From: Verrucomicrobia bacterium UBA1412
GTDB lineage: Bacteria; Verrucomicrobiota; Verrucomicrobiia; Limisphaerales; UBA1412
Assembly: GCA_002305615.1 (NCBI GenBank)
Contig: DBPU01000020.1
Span: 1 to 33,641 of the forward strand
DNA length: 33,641 bases
Direction: 5' to 3'
Positions 15,716 through 24,269 of the stretch are shown one piece after another (the first letter of the stretch is position 1; each line of letters opens with the position of its first letter). The notes under the pieces were generated by a model that saw only the letters and a list, made by a program, of their open reading frames with translations, was not told the origin of the DNA and did not search any database. A program made the translations under genes and the position numbers.

Positions 15716-17764
15716 ATGCAATTTAAACATCAATCCCACGACCAGGATCATCCCGCTCATAAGCACGAGCATCACTCTCATGAGAAATGCTGTACGCTCG
15801 ATCATGAACACAGCTCCTCTTGCAGCTGCGGTCATGACCACGAGCACACGATGCTCCCCCTCCAGGTGACACTGGCAGGTGTTCTATTTATCATCAATTC
15901 CTTTGTCCTTAACCGCATTTATGGCTCAGAAAGTGCCCTGGCCGCCTCCAGCGCAATGCTGGGAGCCCTGATCATGGGTGTTCCCATTATCTGGACCTCG
16001 ATTAAGAACCTGTGGTGCGGAAGGATTCTGAGCATGAACGAGCTGGTGTCCCTGGCGGTCCTGGCCGCTTTTGCCTCGGGCAATTATCAGACGGCAGGTA
16101 TCGTCGCTTTCTTCATGCTCCTGGGTGAAATCATCGAAATGCGCACAGCCGATGGAGCCCGCAAATCCATTGAATCTCTGATTAAGCTGGCACCGACCAA
16201 GGCCCGGCGTATCTCAAATGGCGGAGCTGAAGAAGAAGTCCCCGTCAAGGAGCTGAAAATCGGTGACATTATCCGGGTCAGGCCCGGTGACAATGTCGCC
16301 GCTGACGGTGTCATCCTGACCGGTCAGGGTTCTTTTAACCAGGCAAACGTTACCGGCGAATCTCTACCGGTCGATAAAAAGCCCGGTGATGATGTTTTTG
16401 CCGGCACGCAAAACCTCACTGGCGTTCTGGAAATTCGTGTTTCCCGTGCAGGTGAAGATACCACCCTGGGCCAGGTCCATAATTTGATTTTAGCTGCAGA
16501 AAAGACGCGCCTTCCGATCATGCGCATCATCGATCAATACATGCAGTACTACACCCCCCTGGTTCTGGTAATTGCCACCCTGGTCTGGGCCTTTACCTTT
16601 GACTTGGAGCGGGTCATCGCTGTCCTGATCGTTGCTTGCCCCTGCGCTTTTATTCTGGCCACTCCCAGCGCTATGGTCGCAGCTCTTTCCGCGGCCGCCC
16701 GCTTGGGAATTCTGATCAAAAACGTGGGCGATATCGAGCTGGCCGCACGAATCAACGCCTTCATCTTTGATAAAACCGGCACTTTGACTCAAGGAACCCT
16801 GATCGTCAACCGTCTGAATCCTGTAGAAGGTGTTACCCCGGCTGAATTGCTCCTGGTCGCTGCTTCTGCGGAAAAATACAGCAACCACCCGACCGCCAAG
16901 GCGATCAACCAGCTGGCCAATGAGGCAGAGATATCTCTCATTGAGCCGGCGGATTTTGCGGAAACTGCCGGCCGCGGCGTGAGCGCCAAAGTGGAAAACG
17001 ACACCGTGATTATTGGCCGTGCTCAATGGCTCAAAGATAACGGCGTGAGCGGCGACTTCCTCAAATCCGTAGATTTGAACGAGTCTGAAGGTTTCAGCAT
17101 TCTCTTCGTGGCACGCAACAACCAGTTTATCGGCTGGATTGGACTTCAAGATGAGACCAGAGCCGAAGCCAAGGAATCTCTTGCCGAGCTGAGCCATAGC
17201 GGAGTCCGCCGCATCGCCATGGTCACCGGAGACCGCAGGCCTGTAGCCGAGCGCGTTGCCAAGGGGATCGGCTGCGAAGAGGTGATCGCAGAGTGTCTGC
17301 CCCAGGATAAGGTAGATTTCGTAGCTCTCATGCGCGAACGCGGCTACAAAGTGGCTGTCGTGGGTGATGGCGTCAATGACGCTCCTGCCTTGGCTGCCGG
17401 TGATGTCGGAATCGCGATGGGTGCCGCTGGCAGTGAAGTCGCAATCCACTCTGCCACAATCGCCTTGATGAATAACGATCTGCGCCGTCTGCCCTTCCTG
17501 GTGAAGCTCTCCCGCTCGACTCGCTCCATTATCAATCAGAATTTCCTTTTCGGAACTCTCTTTATTATCTTTGGACTCACCTTCGCTTCATGGGGTTATA
17601 TCAACCCTATTTTGGCCGCGTTGCTCCATAACGCTGGATCCCTCATCGTCGTGTTCAATAGCGCCCGCCTGGTCCGTCATGGTGAAGAACTCGATGGCAT
17701 CCAGCTGGACCAGAACGCAGAAGAACCTCCTGCTCCTCAGGCCCCGGTTCCTGCCAAAGCATAA
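15716..17764 (+). CDS. P1B-type heavy-metal-translocating ATPase with His/Cys-rich N-terminus
   Basis: A 682-residue cation pump. The first 45 residues hold many His and several Cys (HDQDH, KHEHHSHEKCC, SCSCGHDHEH) and no GMxCxxC HMA domain. The actuator TGES, transmembrane CPC (308-310), phosphorylation site DKTGT (D352), NHPTAKA histidine-proline motif and GDGVNDAP (about 550-557) are all intact, so it should be active. The last helix pair has LLHNAGSLIVVFNSARL, which matches neither the classic Cu (MSxSS), Zn/Cd (DxG) nor Co (HEGS) helix exactly; the metal is therefore uncertain, with Zn, Cu or Fe all possible. It ends the five-gene operon, 21 bases after hflK and 46 bases before a terminator. 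No SD is visible. Confidence 0.92.
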   Translation: MQFKHQSHDQDHPAHKHEHHSHEKCCTLDHEHSSSCSCGHDHEHTMLPLQVTLAGVLFIINSFVLNRIYGSESALAASSAMLGALIMGVPIIWTSIKNLWCGRILSMNELVSLAVLAAFASGNYQTAGIVAFFMLLGEIIEMRTADGARKSIESLIKLAPTKARRISNGGAEEEVPVKELKIGDIIRVRPGDNVAADGVILTGQGSFNQANVTGESLPVDKKPGDDVFAGTQNLTGVLEIRVSRAGEDTTLGQVHNLILAAEKTRLPIMRIIDQYMQYYTPLVLVIATLVWAFTFDLERVIAVLIVACPCAFILATPSAMVAALSAAARLGILIKNVGDIELAARINAFIFDKTGTLTQGTLIVNRLNPVEGVTPAELLLVAASAEKYSNHPTAKAINQLANEAEISLIEPADFAETAGRGVSAKVENDTVIIGRAQWLKDNGVSGDFLKSVDLNESEGFSILFVARNNQFIGWIGLQDETRAEAKESLAELSHSGVRRIAMVTGDRRPVAERVAKGIGCEEVIAECLPQDKVDFVALMRERGYKVAVVGDGVNDAPALAAGDVGIAMGAAGSEVAIHSATIALMNNDLRRLPFLVKLSRSTRSIINQNFLFGTLFIIFGLTFASWGYINPILAALLHNAGSLIVVFNSARLVRHGEELDGIQLDQNAEEPPAPQAPVPAKA

Positions 17765-17790
17765 AAAAGCCGCAGTTTTCACTGCAGCTT
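17763..17790 (-). terminator. Terminator of the glycyl radical enzyme gene (minus strand)
   Basis: A 10-bp stem (17767-17776 with 17781-17790, one G-U) with a 4-base loop is followed on the minus strand by a six-T run (complement of 17763-17768). It lies just past the stop of the minus-strand gene and overlaps the very end of the ATPase gene region. Confidence 0.8.
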
Positions 17791-17810
17791 AATAATAAAA
17801 CGTTGTCAAT

Positions 17811-17843
17811 AGACGCACCCTGAAAAGTGCGTCTGTTGCTTTT
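17811..17843 (+). terminator. Terminator of the SPFH-ATPase operon (plus strand)
   Basis: AGACGCAC (17811-17818) pairs perfectly with GTGCGTCT (17827-17834) over an 8-base loop, followed by GTTGCTTTT. It ends the operon that starts at 10398 and reaches the stop codon of the convergent glycyl radical enzyme gene. Confidence 0.7.
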
Positions 17844-20220
17844 AAAAGGCTTTGTGCTCGGTGCGGCTGATGATTTCCTGCTGCAAATCCCGGCCCAAAT
17901 CACAGAAGTAATCGCTGTAGCCAGCCACGCGTACGATGAGGCCGCGATACTTTTCAGGATCCTCAAGCGCTTCCCTCAGACTTTGGGCGCTCACCACATT
18001 GAACTGGATATGATGTCCATCCAATCTGAAGTAGGAGCGCACCAGACTCGCCCACTGATCAATCCCATTCTCATCTCCCACCAGCGAGGGGGTCAGCTTC
18101 ATGTTGAGCAAGGTGCCGCCCGTCTTTAAATGATCCATCTTCGCCGCGCTTTGAATGACTGAAGTCGGCCCATTGCAGTCAGATCCCTGCACCGGGGAAA
18201 TGCCTTCTGAAAGCGGCAGTCCCGCCCTGCGGCCATCAGGAGTGGCACCGGTCACGCTCCCGAAATAAACGTGACAAGTCGTCGGCAACATCTCGGCTCG
18301 ATAAGAGCCTCCTTTCGCATTGGGAACCCCATCCACCGATTTCACACAATGGTTGAAGACCCGCTTCATCATTTCATCGGCATACTCATTATTGTTGCCA
18401 TACTTTGCGGCATGGTTCAGCAGTCTTTGCCGTAAGACCTCCTGCGGTTGTTCATCAAGTTCACCCTCAAAATTTTCATCCAGCGCATGGAGAAGTGAAG
18501 GCAGGGAAAGCGATTGCTCCTCATAAACCATCTGTTTGATGGCGCTCAGGGAATCCGTAATGGTCCCCAAACCCACAAACTGGACATAGCTGTTATTGTA
18601 GCGCGCTCCTCCTGAATTATAGTCTTTTCCTTTAAAAATACAGTCATCTGTCAGGACACTCAAAAACGGCGCCGGCATCTGGTTGGCATAAAGCTGCTCA
18701 ATAATCATGTTGCCGCGAAGCTTGATCTTCAGGAAGTGATCAAACTGATTCTTCCAGGCCTCATAAATGTCCTCAAAATCATTAAAGTCGGTGACTTTGC
18801 CCGTGTTGGGCCCCACCCGTTTACCCGTGCGCCTGTCTACCCCCTCGTGGAGCGCCAGCTCCAGGAGCTTGGGCATATTAAAATAACCCGTAAGAATGTA
18901 GGCTTCCTTACCGAAAGCACCTACTTCCACACAGCCGCTGCAACCACCCTCTCGGGCATCTTCCAGGCTTTTTCCCTGACGAAGCTGCTCCTGCACGACT
19001 GCATCCGCGTTGAAAATACTGGGGAACCCATACCCCTTGGCAAGCACCCGCAAAGCCCGTTTCAGAAACCGATCCGGATTGCGGGCTGAGAGCTGGATAT
19101 TGCTGCTGGGCTGCAACAGGTGCATCTCCTCAATAATATCCAGAAGCATGTAAGAAAGCTCGTTAACCCCGTCTTTCCCATCCGGGAGAAGCCCCCCGAG
19201 ATTTATATTTGCAAAATCGGTATAAGTTCCGCTTTCCTCCGCTGTAACCCCCACTTTCGGCGGAGCCGGATGATTGTTGAACTTGATGAAAAAACACTCC
19301 AGCATCTCACGTGCGCTCTCTGGTGTCAGCGTTCCGGCCTTCAGCTCCCGCTCATAAAAAGGCCATAAATGCTGGTCCAGCCGCCCCGGGCTGAAAGAAT
19401 CCCATCCATTGAGCTCAGTGATGACCGCCAGGTGGCAAAACCAATAGTACTGGAGCGCTTCAAAAAAAGTTCTGGGGGCGCTGGCCGGAACCCGTAGGCA
19501 CGTTTTGGCGATGAGCTCCAGCTCCATTTTACGCTCAAGGGATTTTTCCTCATTAGCCAGCTCGCTGGCCAAAGCCGCATGCCGTTCGGCAAAAAGAATC
19601 AGAGCATTGCAGGAAATTTCAAACGATTTCAAGGCCTCCAGCTTATTCAGCCCTTCTGGGTCTGCTTCCAAATCCAATTCTTCACGAACATTTTGGATAT
19701 CCGATATGAAATCCAGCATCCCCTTACGGTATATTTTGCCATCCAAAACGGTATGCCCCGGCGCACGCTGCTCCATGAACTCAGTGAAGATCCCGGCTTC
19801 ATAAGCCTCCTTCCACTCCTCGGACATGTGCTCAAAGATATGGTCTCTCATCGAACGCCCTTGCCAGTACGGAATAATCTTTTCCCGGTAGATTCTCAAG
19901 GTTTCCTGTTCCACCTGGTAAGAAGTCTTCGGACGACTGTTCAGAATCTCCAAATCCTCTACACGATGACAGGTCAGCTCCGGATAAGTGGGACAATTCT
20001 TAGGTTTCGGCCCACGCTCTCCCACAATCAGCTCCTCCTCACCAATGTAAATCGTCTTGTGTTTACAGAGGTGATAAAAAGCTTTTGCGCGCATTACCGG
20101 GATCGAATACCGGCCATAATTCATCTGGTAAAAATCAGTCAATAAAACTGCCCGCTCGTGCGAAATTGAAGGGCGCGTATCCAGGCTTTTTTGGCGCAAT
20201 TTACTGGTTCTTGGAGTCAT
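17842..20220 (-). CDS. Glycyl radical enzyme, probable trans-4-hydroxyproline dehydratase
   Basis: A 792-residue glycyl radical enzyme. The radical glycine is G767 in RVAGYSDYF and the thiyl loop is GGCSGCVE with C430 and E432. Compared with my recollection of the C. difficile hydroxyproline dehydratase (H160, D278, C434, E436, T645, G765), H156, D274, C430, E432, T647 and G767 all fall in place with a constant small offset, and the following EVGAFGKEAY block also resembles that enzyme. It would convert trans-4-hydroxyproline to pyrroline-5-carboxylate under anoxic conditions. It is not pyruvate formate-lyase, which has adjacent Cys-Cys. No radical-SAM activase or proC is in the window. ATG at 20220 is preferred over TTG 20247. 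A related dehydratase (glycerol, diol) remains possible. Confidence 0.85.
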   Translation of the reverse strand: MTPRTSKLRQKSLDTRPSISHERAVLLTDFYQMNYGRYSIPVMRAKAFYHLCKHKTIYIGEEELIVGERGPKPKNCPTYPELTCHRVEDLEILNSRPKTSYQVEQETLRIYREKIIPYWQGRSMRDHIFEHMSEEWKEAYEAGIFTEFMEQRAPGHTVLDGKIYRKGMLDFISDIQNVREELDLEADPEGLNKLEALKSFEISCNALILFAERHAALASELANEEKSLERKMELELIAKTCLRVPASAPRTFFEALQYYWFCHLAVITELNGWDSFSPGRLDQHLWPFYERELKAGTLTPESAREMLECFFIKFNNHPAPPKVGVTAEESGTYTDFANINLGGLLPDGKDGVNELSYMLLDIIEEMHLLQPSSNIQLSARNPDRFLKRALRVLAKGYGFPSIFNADAVVQEQLRQGKSLEDAREGGCSGCVEVGAFGKEAYILTGYFNMPKLLELALHEGVDRRTGKRVGPNTGKVTDFNDFEDIYEAWKNQFDHFLKIKLRGNMIIEQLYANQMPAPFLSVLTDDCIFKGKDYNSGGARYNNSYVQFVGLGTITDSLSAIKQMVYEEQSLSLPSLLHALDENFEGELDEQPQEVLRQRLLNHAAKYGNNNEYADEMMKRVFNHCVKSVDGVPNAKGGSYRAEMLPTTCHVYFGSVTGATPDGRRAGLPLSEGISPVQGSDCNGPTSVIQSAAKMDHLKTGGTLLNMKLTPSLVGDENGIDQWASLVRSYFRLDGHHIQFNVVSAQSLREALEDPEKYRGLIVRVAGYSDYFCDLGRDLQQEIISRTEHKAF

Positions 20221-20229
20221 AATGAGTCT

Positions 20230-20241
20230 GCTCTTTCGAGC
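20230..20241 (-). promoter_or_regulatory. Small hairpin just upstream of the glycyl radical enzyme start
   Basis: On the minus strand GCTC-GAAA-GAGC forms a 4-bp stem with a GNRA tetraloop, ending 9 bases before the ATG at 20220. It covers the only purine-rich stretch that might serve as an SD, so it could influence translation. The stem is short and may be chance. Confidence 0.25.
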
Positions 20242-20253
20242 AATCAATTCCCT

Positions 20254-20282
20254 ATACTAGCTCATCTTTACCTCGGATGCAA
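20254..20282 (-). promoter_or_regulatory. Putative promoter of the glycyl radical enzyme gene
   Basis: On the minus strand TTGCAT (20277-20282) and TAGTAT (20254-20259) are exactly 17 bases apart, about 35 bases upstream of the start codon. Matches are 3 of 6 and 4 of 6. The remaining 20283-20490 is AT-rich and must hold the divergent sigma-factor promoter, but no convincing pair of boxes stands out there. Confidence 0.35.
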
Positions 20283-20490
20283 CGCTTTCGGAGGCAGGTC
20301 ATTTTTGTCTCATTTTTTCAATCAATCTTCATTTAAAATACAAAATATAGAAATGCGCCTTCATCAGAATTTGTGTTCATCCGCCTCTTCACTTCACTAT
20401 CCCAATTGCCTCTCGACTTGTGGATAGACTGTTTTTTCTTGATTTTCACATCCGGAGTCGTCACTGTTCTGTCAATGCTTCTTTGTAAGA

Positions 20491-21489
20491 GTGGCTAAGG
20501 AACAAAAAAAGAATACAGAAAAAGTAAAATCAAAACCCTCGCCCGTATCCGTTCAGCACAACAATATGGAAGAGGTTTTTGAGGAGGCCGAGCTTTCTCA
20601 ATCTCCGCAGACTACTCCGGAAGAGAATGCTGTTCAAAAACCCGGGCGTTCGAGCGTCTGGGATGGGAACTCCTCCCTGAGGCTCTACATGAAGGAACTG
20701 GGAGAAGTTCCGTTACTGACGCCCGAAGAAGAGGTTGAGCTGGCCGCCAAGATTAAGAAAGGCGATGCCAAGGCCCGCGAAAAGATGATCAAGGCCAACT
20801 TGCGCCTTGTCGTTAAAATTGCAAGAGACTACGAAGGCCTGGGACTCCCCCTCCTGGACCTCATTAACGAGGGAAACCTGGGACTCATGCGGGGGGTGAC
20901 GAAGTTCGATCCAGCCAAAGGCGGGAAGTTTTCAACCTATGGCTCCTGGTGGATTAAGCAGAATATTCGCAGGGCTATCGCCAACCACTCCAAGACGATC
21001 CGCCTCCCCATCCACCTGAAGGAAAAAATTTCCAAAATGCGCCAGGTCATCGATAAGTTTCGCCAGGAAACCGGCCATGAACCGCATGATGAAGATTTGG
21101 CAGCAGAGTTGGAGTTACCGGTTCACAAGGTGACGATGCTCCGGGAGGCGAACATGCCTACGGTCTCCCTGGATGCTCCCATGGGCGAAGAAGGTGATAC
21201 CTCCTTGGGCGAGATCGTGAGCGATGACGCCGCAGTCACTCCCTATCAACACCTGGAGCAGAAAACAATGCGCCAGATGTTGACTGATGTCCTGAACACC
21301 TTGGATGAACGCGAAGCCGGCATCTTGCGATGCAGATTCGGACTGGATGGAGGCCCAGAAAAAACATTGGATGAAGTAGGCAGAATTTTTAAAGTCACCC
21401 GGGAGCGGGTCAGACAAATACAGAACGTCGCGCTCACTAAAATGCGACTCATGATTGAAGAAATAGAAAAAGAGAAGTTGAAAAAATGA
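20491..21489 (+). CDS. rpoD: RNA polymerase sigma-70 family factor (RpoD/SigA type)
   Basis: A 332-residue sigma factor. A low-complexity polar N-terminus (1-55) replaces region 1.1. Region 1.2 (LRLYMKELGEVPLLTPEEE) starts near 63, region 2 includes NLRLVVKIARDY, LINEGNLGLM and GKFSTYGSWWIKQNIRRAI (core binding and -10 recognition), then region 3, and region 4.2 with the helix-turn-helix TLDEVGRIFKVTRERVRQI near 290-310. The last helix reads IQNVALTKMR rather than the usual IEAKALRKLR. The size suits either a compact primary sigma or a group 2 factor; a second copy elsewhere cannot be excluded. The GTG start has only a weak TAAGA before it. Its stop codon overlaps the start of apt (ATGA), so translation is coupled. 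Confidence 0.92.
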   Translation: MAKEQKKNTEKVKSKPSPVSVQHNNMEEVFEEAELSQSPQTTPEENAVQKPGRSSVWDGNSSLRLYMKELGEVPLLTPEEEVELAAKIKKGDAKAREKMIKANLRLVVKIARDYEGLGLPLLDLINEGNLGLMRGVTKFDPAKGGKFSTYGSWWIKQNIRRAIANHSKTIRLPIHLKEKISKMRQVIDKFRQETGHEPHDEDLAAELELPVHKVTMLREANMPTVSLDAPMGEEGDTSLGEIVSDDAAVTPYQHLEQKTMRQMLTDVLNTLDEREAGILRCRFGLDGGPEKTLDEVGRIFKVTRERVRQIQNVALTKMRLMIEEIEKEKLKK

Positions 21490-22019
21490 ATAAAACCACA
21501 CTTTTACAAGATATTCGCGATATCATACGCTCTGTTCCTGACTTTCCCAAGCCGGGCGTCATTTTCCGTGATGTCACTCCGCTGCTGGGTAACGCCCGCC
21601 TTTTTGGTGCTTCATTGGATTTGCTTTTGGAAGGATACTCCAAAAATAATGTGGATGTCATTGCGGGGGTCGATTCCCGAGGTTTCATTTTCGGTGCGGC
21701 TGCCGCAGCCAGAGCTGACCTGCCTTTCGTTCCCATCCGCAAAAAAAATAAACTTCCCTGGCGTACCTTTGAAGAAAGTTACGAGCTGGAATACGGAATT
21801 GATACTTTAGCCATCCATCAAGATGCCTTCCGCCCGGGAAGCAAGGTCCTTTTGGTGGACGATCTTATGGCCACCGGAGGAACGGCACTGGCTTCCCTCA
21901 AGCTCATCCATCGTTGTGGGGCAAAACTGGTTGGATGCTCTTTTCTCATTGAATTGGTCGACTTGGGTGGTTCAGCCAAATTAAAAGATGTCCCCATACG
22001 TTCGCTGATTCAGTACTGA
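21486..22019 (+). CDS. apt: Adenine phosphoribosyltransferase
   Basis: A 177-residue purine salvage enzyme making AMP from adenine and PRPP. The type I PRTase signature VLLVDDLMATGGTA is at about residues 118-131, and DVIAGVDSRGFIFGAA and the FVPIRKKNKLPW flexible region are typical of Apt. Length equals the usual 170-180. The ATG overlaps the sigma-factor stop codon by four bases and the PAP2-glycosyltransferase fusion begins four bases after its stop, so the three are one transcription unit. The functional link between the three is not obvious; it looks like a housekeeping cluster. Confidence 0.95.
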   Translation: MNKTTLLQDIRDIIRSVPDFPKPGVIFRDVTPLLGNARLFGASLDLLLEGYSKNNVDVIAGVDSRGFIFGAAAAARADLPFVPIRKKNKLPWRTFEESYELEYGIDTLAIHQDAFRPGSKVLLVDDLMATGGTALASLKLIHRCGAKLVGCSFLIELVDLGGSAKLKDVPIRSLIQY

Positions 22020-22023
22020 TTTA

Positions 22024-24216
22024 ATGACTCAATGGCTTTATGGAATAGACCTGGGGCTTTTCAGATGGGTAAACCAATCCTGGTCCCATCCGTTCCTTGA
22101 TAGGCTGTTCCCCTTTCTTTCGGGTAACGACTTTTTTTACCCGATCCTGGCATGTTTAATTGCTATTCTTTGGATAAAAGGCGGCCCCAAAGGCAGAGTC
22201 TTCGTCTGCCTGACCGTTCTGGGTTTTCTTTTTTCTGAACTTATCGTATCCAATTTGAAGGATTGGATTGCGCGCCCGCGCCCTTTCATGACACTGCCCC
22301 CGGATGACATGATTCTGAGGCTGGGCAAAGGCGGAAGCGGCAGTATGCCCTCTTCCCACTCTTCAACCTGGTTCGTTGGCGCTACAGTTGCCTGGATTTA
22401 CTGGCGCAAAAGCAGAATCTGGATGCCGCTGATCGCTTCAGCCGTGGCCATTTCCAGAGTTTATAACGGGGTCCATTATCCTTCAGATATCTTTGTAGGC
22501 GCTTGTATTGGAATCGGTTGTGGAATCTTAAGCGTTTATGGAGGAAATTTCGTCTGGAAAAACGTCATCGGGAGATATTTCCCACTCATAACCCAAAACA
22601 TCCCGGATCTCATAATTTTGAAAAATCAAAAAAAATCTCCGCAATCTCCTCACTCTGCTCCTCCAAAGGAAAAAACTGACACAAACTCTCAATATCTCTG
22701 GTTGGGGTATTTCCTCATCGGTGCAATGCTGATTTTCAGATGGGTCTACCTCTGGGCCGGTAAGATTGAGCTCTCTGAAGATGAGGCTTATCAGTGGGTT
22801 TGGTCCAAGTATTTAGCCCTTTCCTACTTCAGCAAGCCTCTCATGATCGCTTATACCCAGTGGCTGGGAACACATCTTTGGGGAGATACGATGTTTGGCG
22901 TCCGCTTCTTTTCTCCGCTCTGTTCGGCAATCACCTCCTTCCTGCTATTACGCTTCCTGAATCGGCAGGTGGGTGCCAGAATCGGCTTTTTTGTAGTCCT
23001 AGCCGGGATGTTAGCTCCCCTGCTCGCAGTCGGTTCCATCCTCATGACCGTCGATCCTCTGGCGGTCCTTTTCTGGACTGCTGTTCTGGTTTGCAGCTGG
23101 AAGGCCATCCAGGAAGATTCCCTTACCTCCTGGATTTGGACAGGTATCTGGATCGGCTTCGGTTTCCTGAGCAAATACTCCACGCCGCTCCTTCTCTTTT
23201 CCTGGGCCTTTTTCTTTTTGCTGAGCAAACCTGCCCGGAAACAATTGAAAAAACCGGGCATTTACCTGGCGCTGGGAATCTCTCTCCTTTTTTCACTGCC
23301 CGTTCTCATCTGGAACTATCAGAACGACTGGATATCTTATCACCACGTCGTTGAGCATGGAGAAACGTCAAATGCATGGAAGTTCACGCTCCGCTATTTT
23401 GGCGATTTTACCGGCGCTGAGCTGGGCCTTCTTAATCCGGTCTTTTTCTTCATGGCGCTCTGGGCTGCCATCGCTTTCTGGAAAAAGCGCGATATGCTCA
23501 CTCTCTACCTTTTTTCCATGGGTGGACCGCTCTTTGCCGCATATTGGCTCTATACGTTCCACTCACGGGTTCTCCCCAACTGGATTGCACCCTCGGTCAT
23601 CAGCCTCTTTGCCTTGGCTGGTATCTATTGGGGCCAACTTGAAGCTTCCAGACCCAAGCTCACCCGCAGGCTTTTCACGGCCGGCTTTATAGTCGGCTTA
23701 CTTATGATCATTCCGCTGCACGATTCTAACCTGATTCAGAAAGTATCCGGCCAAACACTGCCGGCCAAGCTCGATCCCCTTCGCAGAGTCAGAGCCTGGT
23801 CTACCCTCGGTAAACAGGTCGAAGAAGTTCGAGTGAAACTCCAGACCGAAACCGGAAGCAAGTTTTTTATCGTCGCAGACCACTACGGGCTCACCGGGCA
23901 ACTCTCCTTTGAAATCCCGTTGGCCCGTGAGAGTCTCAATCCTCCGGTAAACCCGCTTGTCTTTTATCTCCATTCCACCGGACCGGATAACCAATTCTAT
24001 TTTTGGCCCAGTTACCGCACTCTGCGCGTGGGTGAAAATGCCGTTTTCGTAACCGAAGTCGATGAACCGAAACCGACACCACCCGAGCGCATCTTAAACG
24101 ATTTTGAAAAAGTGGAAAATCTGGGTTATTACGAGATTCAATATCGCGGCAGAGTCTTCCGGCGGGTTCAGTTATTTGCCTGCTATAACTGTAAACCGCT
24201 TCCTTCGCCCCAATAA
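22024..24216 (+). CDS. PAP2 phosphatase - GT39/83-type glycosyltransferase fusion
   Basis: A 730-residue polytopic membrane protein made of two enzymes. Residues about 1-185 are a PAP2 lipid phosphatase with all three active-site motifs: K79 to R86-P87, PSSH (109-112) and SR (144-145) with H151 and D155. A polar linker (about 195-230) follows. Residues about 232-730 are a GT-C glycosyltransferase of the ArnT/PMT class, with the acidic D253-E254 in ELSEDEAYQW at the start of the first periplasmic loop, the YFSKPLMIAYTQW block, and about ten more helices. GT-C enzymes use polyprenyl-phosphate sugars and PAP2 enzymes remove phosphate from polyprenyl or lipid pyrophosphates, so both would act on lipid carriers on the outer face. 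The lipid and acceptor are unknown. The gene starts four bases after apt. Confidence 0.88.
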   Translation: MTQWLYGIDLGLFRWVNQSWSHPFLDRLFPFLSGNDFFYPILACLIAILWIKGGPKGRVFVCLTVLGFLFSELIVSNLKDWIARPRPFMTLPPDDMILRLGKGGSGSMPSSHSSTWFVGATVAWIYWRKSRIWMPLIASAVAISRVYNGVHYPSDIFVGACIGIGCGILSVYGGNFVWKNVIGRYFPLITQNIPDLIILKNQKKSPQSPHSAPPKEKTDTNSQYLWLGYFLIGAMLIFRWVYLWAGKIELSEDEAYQWVWSKYLALSYFSKPLMIAYTQWLGTHLWGDTMFGVRFFSPLCSAITSFLLLRFLNRQVGARIGFFVVLAGMLAPLLAVGSILMTVDPLAVLFWTAVLVCSWKAIQEDSLTSWIWTGIWIGFGFLSKYSTPLLLFSWAFFFLLSKPARKQLKKPGIYLALGISLLFSLPVLIWNYQNDWISYHHVVEHGETSNAWKFTLRYFGDFTGAELGLLNPVFFFMALWAAIAFWKKRDMLTLYLFSMGGPLFAAYWLYTFHSRVLPNWIAPSVISLFALAGIYWGQLEASRPKLTRRLFTAGFIVGLLMIIPLHDSNLIQKVSGQTLPAKLDPLRRVRAWSTLGKQVEEVRVKLQTETGSKFFIVADHYGLTGQLSFEIPLARESLNPPVNPLVFYLHSTGPDNQFYFWPSYRTLRVGENAVFVTEVDEPKPTPPERILNDFEKVENLGYYEIQYRGRVFRRVQLFACYNCKPLPSPQ

Positions 24217-24269
24217 GCGTTTTTTCCTGAAACAATCAGCGTAAAACCGATAATCTTCAAAGGCTTTTC

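Noticed and set aside
16087..17449. Long antisense frames inside the P-type ATPase gene
   Set aside because: They are complements of a strongly conserved coding sequence with all catalytic motifs and show no recognisable domain of their own.
17842..20220. Annotation as pyruvate formate-lyase
   Set aside because: PFL has two adjacent active-site cysteines; this enzyme has GCSGCVE with a Glu two after the Cys, as in dehydratase-type glycyl radical enzymes.
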